Assembly (NCBI GenBank): GCA_019348575.1
Contig: JAHWJE010000076.1
Coordinates: 1 to 7,162 of the forward strand
From: Actinomycetota bacterium
Lineage (GTDB): Bacteria > Actinomycetota > Thermoleophilia > Solirubrobacterales > Solirubrobacteraceae
Length of the DNA: 7,162 bases
Direction of reading: 5' to 3'
Within the stretch, counting starts at the first letter, position 1, and each line of letters opens with the position of its first letter. Shown in pieces: positions 1-6,791 of the stretch. The position numbers and the translations under genes are program-made. Below the pieces are notes generated by a model. The model was not told the DNA's origin. It saw nothing but the letters and a program-made list of their open reading frames with translations, and made no database searches.

Positions 1-1
1 C

Positions 2-334
2 CTGCGCGCCCGTGGGCTCGATGCCGGTGCATTGATCCTCCCGGAGCGGCACTGGGCGGCTGACCCGGTGGGGTATTACGGCGAGGTTGCGGCAACGCTG
101 CGGCGGCGCGAGTTGGTCGGGGCGGCGGCGCAGCTGCAGCAGGAGCTCGGGCTCGGCTGGAAAGACGTAGGCGAGGAGGGCAGCGCGCAGGGGAAGCTGG
201 TGAGGCGCGTGGATCTTGCGAGCGGCCGATTTGCGCTGCTCTCCGACAGTCTCGAATTCTCGCTTGTCCCTTGGCGGCCGGAGATGGAGCAGCGGATCGG
301 GCGTGAGCTGTCGGTGCGGGTGCGCGGCGGCGAC
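2..334 (+). pseudogene. Relaxase (DUF3363-type) C-terminal remnant at the window's left edge
   Basis: This is the 5' section of the chimeric ORF, listed separately because its origin appears different. The translation ends SLVPWRPEMEQRIGRELSVRVRGGD, which I recognise as the near-terminal block of conjugative or mobilisation relaxases of the DUF3363 family. In those proteins it is followed by a short end of the type VSWSFGRQRG; here that end is missing and PAS-like sequence begins instead. The codon choice (GTT, CTT, CCT, TTT, AAA, GTA, CGA) is less biased than anywhere else in the window, which fits DNA from a different genome or a mobile element. No nickase motif is visible, as those lie in the N-terminal part that is outside the window. 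The family call is from memory of the conserved block. Confidence 0.6.
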
Positions 335-778
335 TTCCTGCGCCCGGCCGGCGAGCGGCTCGAGCACTTCGAGACCGAGCGCCGTCGCAAGGACGGCTGC
401 CTGGTCCCCGTGTCGGTCACCGCCTCGCCGATCCTCGACCGGTCGGGCGTCGTGCGCGGCGCGTCGATCGTCGCGCGCGACATCTCCGAGCGGCTGCGCG
501 GCGAGGCCGAGCGCGCCGAGCGCCGTGGCGACCTCGAGGAGGCGCTGCGCCTGCGCTTTCAGGCCGGGCTCGTCGATCTCGACAGCCGCGAGCTGATCGA
601 GCTGCGCCCGGCGCTGACGAACCACGAGCTGCTGAGCGCGGTCCCGTCGCCGACGCTCGCCGAACTGGTCGAAGGCTTCGAGGCCGTCGCATACGGCGGC
701 CGCGCGGCGGACGAGGACGACCTGCGCAGCGCGCGCGACGGCTGGCCGCGCGTGCCCGCCGAGGCCGGCAGGCGATGA
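2..778 (+). CDS. Three-part chimeric ORF: relaxase tail / half PAS domain / DUF4129 C-terminus (5' partial)
   Basis: The frame is open from base 2, so the gene is truncated by the window edge; the first internal start candidate is TTG at 32. Counting residues from that TTG, 1-101 resemble the C-terminal end of VirD2/TraI-like relaxases carrying DUF3363 (GRFALLSDSLEFSLVPWRP at about 65-83, then the EQRIGRELSVRVRGGD stretch). Residues about 105-156 are the second half of a PAS domain (HFETERRRKDG, SVTASPI, then ARDISERLR). Residues about 159-240 are a DUF4129 tail (GDLEEALRLRFQAGL, IELRPALTNHELL, VAYGGRAA). The stop overlaps the next start as ATGA, so the DUF4129 part clearly belongs to the downstream operon. 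DUF4129 proteins normally have transmembrane helices before this tail; none is visible here. A/T-ending codons fall from 19 of 111 before base 335 to 8 of 147 after it. The reading frame is certain. Whether this is a real protein or an assembly artefact is open. Confidence 0.75.
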   Translation: MRARGLDAGALILPERHWAADPVGYYGEVAATLRRRELVGAAAQLQQELGLGWKDVGEEGSAQGKLVRRVDLASGRFALLSDSLEFSLVPWRPEMEQRIGRELSVRVRGGDFLRPAGERLEHFETERRRKDGCLVPVSVTASPILDRSGVVRGASIVARDISERLRGEAERAERRGDLEEALRLRFQAGLVDLDSRELIELRPALTNHELLSAVPSPTLAELVEGFEAVAYGGRAADEDDLRSARDGWPRVPAEAGRR

Positions 779-1862
779 GACGCGCGCTGCCGCGCAACCC
801 GCGCGCCCGCCTTCTCGCCGGCGTGATCGCCTTCTTCGCGGTGCTCAACGTGGTCGCGCTCGTCGTGACGAGCCTGCGCCCGGAGCCCGGCGGCAAGGAC
901 GGCTCGGCGTATGCCACGCAGCCGCGCGGCGCGGCGGCCTACGCGGAGCTGCTGCGACGCGCAGGGCACCCGGTCGACTACCTGCGCGAGCCGCTCGGCG
1001 AGGCGCGCCTGGACCGCGACGCCACGCTCGTCGTGCTCGACGCCGACCTCGAGCGCGGCGAGCGCCGCGCGCTCGCGCGCTTCGTGCGCGACGGCGGCCG
1101 GCTCGTCGCGGGCGGCGAGGACGCGGGGCGCGGCGTCGTCCCGCGCGCGCCGCGCTGGTCGGCGCAGGGCGTGCAGGTCGCGCGGCCGGTCGTGCCCGTG
1201 CCGGAGACCGCCGCCGTACGCCGCGTGCGCAGCGCAGCCGCGGGCGGGTTCGAAGCGCTGCGGGGCGCGCTGCCCGCGCTGGGCGACGACCCGGCGCTGC
1301 TCGCCGTGGCGGCGCCGGGCAGCGGTCGGGCGCTGCTGCTCGCCGACTCGTCGCCGCTGCAGAACCGGCTGCTCGCCCACGCCGACAACGCGGCCCTCGC
1401 GATCGCGCTGGCGGGCGCGCCGGGACGCCCCGTGACGTTCGTCGAATCCGTGCACGGCTTCGGTCGCGAGACCGGCCTCGCCGCGCTCCCCGCGCGCTGG
1501 CAGCTCGGGCTCGCCGTCGCCGGCCTCGCCGCTGTGCTGTTGCTGCTCTCGCGCGCGCGGCGGCTCGGGCCGCCCGAGGAGACCGGCGGCGAGCCGACGC
1601 CCGCGCGCCGCGAGCACGTCGACGCGCTCGCGCTCGGACTGCAGCGTGCGCGCGAGCCGGACGTCGCGCTTGCGCCCGTGCGGGCCGCGGCGCGCGCGCA
1701 GGTCGTCCGCGGCGCCGCACTGCGCTCCGACGCGCCCGACGACGCGGTCCGCGAGGCGGCGCTGCGGATGGGCTTCGAGCACGACGAGGTCGCCGCGCTG
1801 ACGGGCGAGCGCGCGCCCGGCGACGTCCTCGCGCTCGGACGGGCGCTGGCGAGAGGCAGGCG

Positions 1863-1866
<4 letters not shown>
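775..1866 (+). CDS. DUF4350 domain membrane protein
   Basis: This protein of 363 residues has one hydrophobic helix near the N-terminus (about 12-33, [19 protein letters not shown]) and a second at about 243-260 ([16 protein letters not shown]). The segment between them (about 45-225) matches the DUF4350 pattern: [18 protein letters not shown] at the start, a VVLDAD strand near 87-91, [12 protein letters not shown] near 103-114, then the [20 protein letters not shown] block near 190-209 and FVESVHGFG near 222-230. The domain would lie outside the membrane between the two helices, with a cytosolic tail ([12 protein letters not shown]) of about 100 residues. The ATG overlaps the previous stop as ATGA, and its own stop overlaps the next start as GTGA, so translation is probably coupled. 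The biochemical function is unknown. DUF4350 proteins commonly sit beside MoxR and DUF58 genes, which agrees with this operon. Confidence 0.85.
1851..1856 (+). promoter_or_regulatory. Ribosome binding site for the MoxR GTG start
   Basis: GAGAGG lies six bases before the GTG at 1863. It is a good purine-rich Shine-Dalgarno sequence and supports this GTG as the start, even though it lies inside the preceding gene. Confidence 0.5.
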
Positions 1867-2792
<926 letters not shown>

Positions 2793-2796
2793 GCTC

Positions 2797-4056
2797 GTGA
2801 GCCCGACGCCGCGCGCCGCCGCCGCCCTCGCCGCAATCGCGCTGCTCGCGGTCGTGCTGGGACCGGTCCTGGCGGGGCTGCTGGCGGCGGCGCTCGCGGG
2901 CGCGCTGCTCGCCGACGCGATCGCCGCGCGGCGGCCGGTGGGCGCGTGGCGGCGCGTGCCGGGGATCGTCGCGCGCGGCGTCCCCGTCGCGCTGGCGGTG
3001 AGCCTGCCGGCGCCCGGGCGCGCGGGCGGGCGCCGCATTCGCGTGCGCCAGGCGACCGTGGGCGAGATCGAGATCGCCCCGCAGGAGGCAGACGGCGGCC
3101 TGGAGGCGCAGCTCGTCGCGCGCCGCCGCGGGCGCTGGACGCTGCCGCCGGCGGCGGTCCGCGTCGCGGGGCCGCTCGGCCTCGCGACCTGGGACCAGCG
3201 CGCGGGCGAGCCGGCCGAGCTGCTCGTGTACCCCGACCTGCCGGCCGCACGGCGGCTCGCGCTCGCCGTGCGCAGCGGCGGCTTTCGCGAGTCAGGGCGC
3301 CAGTCGCGCGGCCCGCTCGGGCTCGGCACGGAGTTCGAGTCGATCCGCGACTACCTGCCCGACGACGACATCCGCCAGGTCAACTGGCCCGCGACCGCGC
3401 GGCTGGGGCGGCCGATGAGCAACCAGTACCGCATCGAGCAGGACCGCGACGTGATCTGCGTGCTCGACTGCGGTCGGCTGATGGCCGCGCCGCTGAGCGG
3501 CGGCGCGACGCGCCTGGATGTCGCGATCGATGCCGCGACCGCGGTCGGCCTCGTGGCCGACGAGCTCGGCGACCGCTGCGGCACGGTGGCGTTCGACGCG
3601 ACCGTCCACCGGCGCCTGACGCCGCGCCGGCGCGGGGGAGAGGCGCTCGTGCGCGCGGTCTACGACCTGCAGCCGGCGCCGCTCGACTCCGACTACGAGC
3701 TCGCCTTTCGCAACGTCGCCTCGTCCAAGCGGGCGCTCGTGATCGTCTTCACCGACCTCATCGAGGAGATCGCCGCGCGTTCGCTCGTGATGGCCGTGCC
3801 GGTGCTCGCGCGCCGCCACGAGGTCGTCGTGGCGGGGGTCGTGGACCCCGACCTCGACGCCGCGCTGCGCACGAGGCCCGAGGTCGAGCTCGACGTGTAC
3901 CGCGCGGCCGCAGCGCTCGACGTGCTCGCCGCGCGCGAGCGGGCGGCGGCGCGCGTGCGCGGGGCGGGCGCGCGCGTGCTCGAGACCGCGCCCGCGGAGC
4001 TCGCGCGAGCGTGCGTCGGGGCGTATCTCAGCGCGAAGGCGCGGGCGCGCCTGTGA
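2797..4056 (+). CDS. DUF58 domain protein, von Willebrand A-like, membrane-anchored
   Basis: This 419-residue protein begins with a hydrophobic N-terminal segment (about 8-40, alanine/leucine-rich, probably two short helices or one hairpin), followed by a beta-rich region. The DUF58 signature lies at about 177-211: [17 protein letters not shown], then [18 protein letters not shown] von Willebrand A-like fold follows, with strand [11 protein letters not shown] (219-229) in the position of the metal-site loop and VFTDLIEE (317-324) holding the later metal-site Thr-Asp. The usual D-x-S-x-S is reduced to D-C-G-R-L here, so metal binding by this loop is doubtful. It follows MoxR by four bases, and MoxR-DUF58 is a recurrent ATPase/partner pair. 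The GTG start is chosen because it is immediately after the MoxR stop and precedes the membrane segment; only a weak GAG precedes it. The 3' end overlaps the convergent SpoIIM-family gene by 29 bases. Confidence 0.92.
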   Translation: MSPTPRAAAALAAIALLAVVLGPVLAGLLAAALAGALLADAIAARRPVGAWRRVPGIVARGVPVALAVSLPAPGRAGGRRIRVRQATVGEIEIAPQEADGGLEAQLVARRRGRWTLPPAAVRVAGPLGLATWDQRAGEPAELLVYPDLPAARRLALAVRSGGFRESGRQSRGPLGLGTEFESIRDYLPDDDIRQVNWPATARLGRPMSNQYRIEQDRDVICVLDCGRLMAAPLSGGATRLDVAIDAATAVGLVADELGDRCGTVAFDATVHRRLTPRRRGGEALVRAVYDLQPAPLDSDYELAFRNVASSKRALVIVFTDLIEEIAARSLVMAVPVLARRHEVVVAGVVDPDLDAALRTRPEVELDVYRAAAALDVLAARERAAARVRGAGARVLETAPAELARACVGAYLSAKARARL

Positions 4057-5014
4057 GCTTCGCTGCCCGCGACGACCGCGGCCGCGGCCGCGGCGGGCGT
4101 CCGCGGACCACGACCAGGCCCCAGTAGAGCGCCCCCACACCGACGCCGAGCACGATCCCCGGGACCAGGCCGAAGCCCGCGCGCGTCACGAACCCCTCGA
4201 TGATCCCGGCGAGGATCACCCAGGGAACCGTGCCGAGCACGATCGCGATCGCCGCGCGGGCCTCCTCGACGAGCGCGCGCGACCGCGGCCGCGGCCCGGG
4301 CGCGACGATCCCATAGCCCATCCGCATGCCGGCCGCCGCGGCGACCGCGATGCACGACAGCTCGATCACCCCGTGCGCGGTGACGAACTCGGCGAACTCG
4401 GCGCCGTTGCCGTTGGCGATCGCGCCGCCGGCGACCGCGCCGAGCACCGCCCCGTTGTAGGCGACGACGAACGCGGTGCCGAGGCCGAACAGGATCCCGG
4501 CGGCGAAGGCGAGGAACGTCACCTGGATGTTGTTCGTCATGACCGCGCTCGAGAACGCGGCGGTCTGCGCGGTCGTCATGCCGGTGTCGCCGACCGGCTC
4601 GACGGCCCCGCGAAACTGCTCGGGAACGAGCCCGACCGCGGCGCCGGTGTCGCTCAGCGCCCAGGCGGTCGCGAGCGCCGCGGGCACGAGCAGCAGCGCG
4701 ATCGCCACCAGCAGCGCGACCGGCCGCTCGCGCACGCGGACCCAGTACGTGCGGCCGAAGAACGTGCGCAGCGACCCGCGCCGCGGCTCGTCGGCGTACA
4801 CCTCCTGGCGCGCACGGGCGACGAGCGACTCGAGCCGCGCGACGATCGGATCGCCGGGATGATTGCGCCGCGCGAGCGCGAGGTCGGCCGCGGCGCCGCG
4901 GTACAGCGCCGCGAGCCGCAGGACGTCGGCGGCCGGGCGGCGGCGGCGGCGCAGGCGCCGGCCGGCATTCACGAGCTCGTCGAGCTCGCGCCAATCGTCC
5001 TGCCGTTCGGCCAT
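4028..5014 (-). CDS. Stage II sporulation protein M (SpoIIM/DUF95) family membrane protein
   Basis: This 328-residue protein has a charged, probably cytosolic N-terminal region (1-97, including LRLAALYRGAAADLALARR at 32-50) followed by hydrophobic segments at about 98-120, 164-200, 212-236, 253-279 and 282-303. The motif AHGVIELSCI (213-222) is the conserved HG-x-x-E-L block of the SpoIIM family. The C-terminus is a basic Pro/Arg-rich tail. SpoIIM itself works in spore engulfment in Firmicutes, but this actinobacterial branch is not tied to sporulation and its function is unknown. The ATG at 5014 is preferred because it is preceded by a purine-rich AAGGTAGAG; an in-frame ATG at 5032 would add six residues. 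It is divergent from the RDD gene and tail-to-tail with DUF58. Starts farther upstream in this frame would read through the RDD gene antisense and are rejected. Confidence 0.9.
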   Translation of the reverse strand: MAERQDDWRELDELVNAGRRLRRRRRPAADVLRLAALYRGAAADLALARRNHPGDPIVARLESLVARARQEVYADEPRRGSLRTFFGRTYWVRVRERPVALLVAIALLLVPAALATAWALSDTGAAVGLVPEQFRGAVEPVGDTGMTTAQTAAFSSAVMTNNIQVTFLAFAAGILFGLGTAFVVAYNGAVLGAVAGGAIANGNGAEFAEFVTAHGVIELSCIAVAAAAGMRMGYGIVAPGPRPRSRALVEEARAAIAIVLGTVPWVILAGIIEGFVTRAGFGLVPGIVLGVGVGALYWGLVVVRGRPPRPRPRSSRAAKLTGAPAPSR

Positions 5015-5023
5015 GAAACGCTC

Positions 5024-5029
5024 TACCTT
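5024..5029 (+). promoter_or_regulatory. Possible -10 element for a leaderless RDD transcript
   Basis: TACCTT fits the actinobacterial TANNNT -10 pattern and ends six bases before the GTG at 5036. That is the spacing expected when transcription begins at or next to the start codon. No Shine-Dalgarno sequence precedes that GTG, in keeping with a leaderless message. No convincing -35 hexamer is seen. Short motifs like this can occur by chance, although A/T-containing hexamers are scarce in this GC-rich DNA. Confidence 0.4.
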
Positions 5030-5035
5030 CATCTC

Positions 5036-5782
5036 GTGCAGTACGAGGATCGCATCACGATCGCCACGCCGGAAGGCGTGGCGCTCGAGCTGACGCTCGC
5101 GGGGCTGGGATCGCGAGCCGTCGCGGGCGGTCTGGATCTCCTGTTCAAGGGGCTCGTCGTCGGGCTGGTGCTGATCGTCCTCGTCGGGCTGCTCGGGTCC
5201 GACGGAGCGCTCGTCATCCTGCCGGCGATCGGGCTGACGATGCTGCTCTACGACGTCGGCTTCGAGACGCTGCGCGCGGGCCGCACGCCCGGCAAGTCGA
5301 TCGCCGGACTGCGCGTCGTGCGTTCCAGCGGGCGCCCCGTGGACGTGACCGCGAGCATGATCCGCAACGTGCTGCGGCTCGTCGACGGGATCGCGCTGAG
5401 CTACGTGCCGACGATCGTCTCGATCGCCGCGACCGCGCGCAACCAGCGCCCCGGGGATCTCGCCGCCGACACGGTCGTGATCCGCGAGCGCCGCGGAATC
5501 GACGCCAAGCGCGCGAGCTTCGCCGCCGCTGCACCGTCGGCGAGCGCGCAGCAGGGCCCAGGGGCGGCGGGCGCGGCGTGGGACGTCAGCGCCGTGCGGG
5601 TCGAGGACATCGCGACGGTGCGCGCCTTCCTCGAACGCCGTCACGGCCTCGCGCGCGACGCTCGCGCGCGCCTGGCGGCGCAGCTCGACGGCGCGCTGCG
5701 CCCGAGCGTCGGCGGCGCCGACGTCAGCGACCCCGAGCGCTTCCTGGAGATCCTCTACGACGCCAAGCGTGCGCGGGGCTGA
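5036..5782 (+). CDS. RDD family membrane protein
   Basis: This 248-residue protein starts with VQYEDRITIATPEGVALEL, typical of actinobacterial RDD proteins encoded beside SpoIIM-family genes. The RDD domain spans about 23-150. Arg27 and Asp34 lie in the first helix region (SRAVAGGLDLL), followed by hydrophobic stretches at about 35-53 and 58-73, the TPGKSIAGLRVV motif (85-96), and a second charged set with Arg110, Arg114 and Asp117. A soluble tail of about 95 residues follows: an Ala/Ser/Gly linker near 162-181, then VRAFLERRHGLARDARARLA (195-214) and ERFLEILYDAKRARG at the end. This tail is a recurring feature in actinobacterial homologues as I remember them. The GTG at 5036 is chosen by homology; the frame stays open far upstream, but only antisense to the SpoIIM-family gene. 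RDD proteins are integral membrane proteins, some linked to transport or stress. The role here is unknown. Confidence 0.88.
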   Translation: MQYEDRITIATPEGVALELTLAGLGSRAVAGGLDLLFKGLVVGLVLIVLVGLLGSDGALVILPAIGLTMLLYDVGFETLRAGRTPGKSIAGLRVVRSSGRPVDVTASMIRNVLRLVDGIALSYVPTIVSIAATARNQRPGDLAADTVVIRERRGIDAKRASFAAAAPSASAQQGPGAAGAAWDVSAVRVEDIATVRAFLERRHGLARDARARLAAQLDGALRPSVGGADVSDPERFLEILYDAKRARG

Positions 5783-5797
5783 ATGTGCTCCCGGGCC

Positions 5798-5806
5798 TGC
5801 TAGAAC
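5798..5806 (+). promoter_or_regulatory. Possible extended -10 promoter for the hydratase pair
   Basis: TGCTAGAAC reads as an extended -10 (TG-N followed by TAGAAC). It lies between the RDD stop and the GTG at 5815 and ends eight bases before that GTG. Transcription would start at or close to the start codon, and there is no Shine-Dalgarno sequence, so a leaderless mRNA is possible. The last base of the hexamer is C rather than T and no good -35 is seen, so this is tentative. Confidence 0.35.
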
Positions 5807-5814
5807 TCTCGCGC

Positions 5815-6255
5815 GTGGCCGTCAACACGCGCGTCATCGGCAAGACCTATCCGCCGGCGAGCTACGCCGTCGGGCGCGAGAAGATCCGCGAGTACGCGCT
5901 GGCGGTGGGCGAGTCCAACCCGCTGCACCTCGACGTCGAGGCCGCGCGGGCGGCCGGCTACGTCGATCTCGTCGCGCCGCCGATGTTCGCCGTCGTCTAC
6001 GCCTTCCCGGCGCTCTGGCCGGTGCTGTTCGACCCCGAGGTCGGGATCGACTTCTCGCGCATGGTGCACGGCGGGCAGGAGTTCGAGTGGGGCGCGCTCG
6101 TCGTCGCCGGCGACGAGATCACGACGACCGTGAGCGTCGCCGACATCAGCGAGCGTGCGGGCAACGGCTTCTACGTCTTCGCCTCCGAGTCGGTCAATCA
6201 GCGCGGCGAGACGGTCTGCTCGGGCCGCTGGTCGAACATCGTGCGGGCGGCGTGA
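5815..6255 (+). CDS. HadA-like MaoC-N (FAS1-type) dehydratase subunit, probably non-catalytic
   Basis: This 146-residue hotdog-fold protein has the layout of mycobacterial HadA/HadC-type subunits: VIGKTYPPASYAVGREKIREYA-type opening (7-29), VGESNPLHLDVEAARAAGY (31-49) where a catalytic hydratase would carry its Asp/His motif, APPMF (54-58), and the HGGQEFEW strand (85-92), followed by GDEITTTVSV. The Asp of the G-D-x-N-P motif is replaced (GESNP), so this chain probably supplies substrate binding and dimerises with the catalytic protein encoded directly after it. The pair would dehydrate or hydrate (R)-3-hydroxyacyl thioesters, in fatty-acid synthesis or degradation. GTG 5815 is chosen because VAVNTRVIGK matches family N-termini; an in-frame GTG at 5785 would add ten residues. 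The stop overlaps the next ATG by one base (TGATG), implying coupled translation. Confidence 0.85.
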   Translation: MAVNTRVIGKTYPPASYAVGREKIREYALAVGESNPLHLDVEAARAAGYVDLVAPPMFAVVYAFPALWPVLFDPEVGIDFSRMVHGGQEFEWGALVVAGDEITTTVSVADISERAGNGFYVFASESVNQRGETVCSGRWSNIVRAA

Positions 6256-6644
6256 TGCAGCCCGGCGACGAGATCCCGCCGCTCGCGGTGACCCCCGACC
6301 GGTACCTGACGGTCCGCTACGCGGGCGCGTCGGGGGACTTCAACCCGATCCACATCGACGAGGAGTTCGCCCGGCAGGTCGGCCTGCCGGGGCGGATCCT
6401 GCACGGGCTCTACACGATGGCCCAGGTCGCGCGCGCCAACACGGACGCCGGCGGCGGGCCGCAGTCGCTGAAGCGCCTGAGCGTGCAGTTCCGGGGGATG
6501 GGCCTGCCCGAGCACGAGCTCGTCGTGACGGGGAAGGTCGTCTCGGCGCAGGACGGCGTCGCGGTCGTCGAGTGCGGCTGCGAGCAGGCCGGCAAGCGGA
6601 TCATCCGCAACGCCGAGGCCGAGCTGCGCCTGGCCGACGGCTGA
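6255..6644 (+). CDS. HadB-like MaoC family (R)-3-hydroxyacyl dehydratase, catalytic subunit
   Basis: This 129-residue single hotdog-domain protein carries the hydratase-2 motif YAGASGDFNPIHIDEEFA (22-39). The catalytic pair is Asp28 and His33, separated by four residues as in (R)-specific enoyl hydratases. PGRILHGLYTMAQVAR (45-60) forms the following helix, and the FRGMGLPEHELVVTGKV and GKRIIRNAEAELRL segments are the later strands of the fold. Length and motif match mycobacterial HadB. The ATG overlaps the HadA-like stop by one base, and the two chains probably form a heterodimer. Substrate chain length cannot be read from the sequence. Thermoleophilia are not known to make mycolic acids, so a general fatty-acyl role is more likely than the mycobacterial one. 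The next gene converges on it, with two hairpins in between. Confidence 0.9.
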   Translation: MQPGDEIPPLAVTPDRYLTVRYAGASGDFNPIHIDEEFARQVGLPGRILHGLYTMAQVARANTDAGGGPQSLKRLSVQFRGMGLPEHELVVTGKVVSAQDGVAVVECGCEQAGKRIIRNAEAELRLADG

Positions 6645-6676
6645 CGCCGTTCGCGCGATCGAGGGGGGCGCATCTC

Positions 6677-6690
6677 GCCGGCGCGCCGGC
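6677..6690. repeat. 14-base perfect palindrome
   Basis: GCCGGCGCGCCGGC reads identically on both strands. It lies between the hydratase stop and the large hairpin. It could be chance in GC-rich DNA or a binding site; no function is claimed. Confidence 0.4.
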
Positions 6691-6696
6691 CGGTCA

Positions 6697-6747
6697 GGGG
6701 GTCTTGCGCAAAGCGTCCATCTGCTGGACGCAAGTCGCAAGACCCCC
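6697..6747. terminator. Long two-tier hairpin, likely bidirectional terminator or palindromic repeat element
   Basis: The outer arm GGGGGTCTTGCG (6697-6708) pairs perfectly with CGCAAGACCCCC (6736-6747). The inner arm GCGTCCA (6713-6719) pairs perfectly with TGGACGC (6725-6731) around a five-base loop TCTGC. Between the tiers is a symmetric 4x4 internal loop (CAAA against AAGT). That gives 19 paired positions in 51 bases. It lies between the converging hydratase and methionine synthase-like genes, so it could stop transcription from either side. No T-run follows on either strand (a C-run follows on +), so it is not a classical rho-independent terminator. The two-tier symmetry also suits a dispersed palindromic repeat. 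Confidence 0.6.
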
Positions 6748-6762
6748 CCGGATCGCACGCAA

Positions 6763-6790
6763 CCCGGTCGCCGCCACCGGTGGCGCCGGG
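6763..6790. terminator. GC-rich stem just after the methionine synthase-like stop
   Basis: CGCCACCGGTGGCG (6772-6785) is a perfect 14-base palindrome. It is flanked by CCCGG (6763-6767) and CCGGG (6786-6790), which can pair to lengthen the stem with a one-sided bulge. It begins one base beyond the minus-strand stop codon at 6792-6794. It could help end that transcript, but there is no T-run. Confidence 0.4.
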
Positions 6791-6791
6791 C

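Noticed and set aside
4073..4295. 16-base direct repeat CGACCGCGGCCGCGGC at 4073-4088 and 4280-4295
   Set aside because: Both copies encode the same Pro/Arg-rich PRPRS run in the same frame of the SpoIIM-family protein. Amino-acid composition and GC codon bias explain it without invoking a repeat element.
4373..5035. N-terminal extension of the RDD gene on the plus strand
   Set aside because: The upstream translation is a charged, low-complexity shadow of the SpoIIM-family gene. Recognisable RDD sequence begins at the GTG at 5036.
5033..5644. N-terminal extension of the SpoIIM-family gene on the minus strand
   Set aside because: The frame stays open, but the added sequence is antisense to the RDD gene and has no SpoIIM similarity. 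The family-like protein begins at the ATG at 5014 (or 5032).
5578..5814. Upstream extension of the HadA-like gene
   Set aside because: The extension overlaps the C-terminal tail of the RDD protein in another frame and is Arg/Ala-rich with no similarity. The family N-terminus fits the GTG at 5815.
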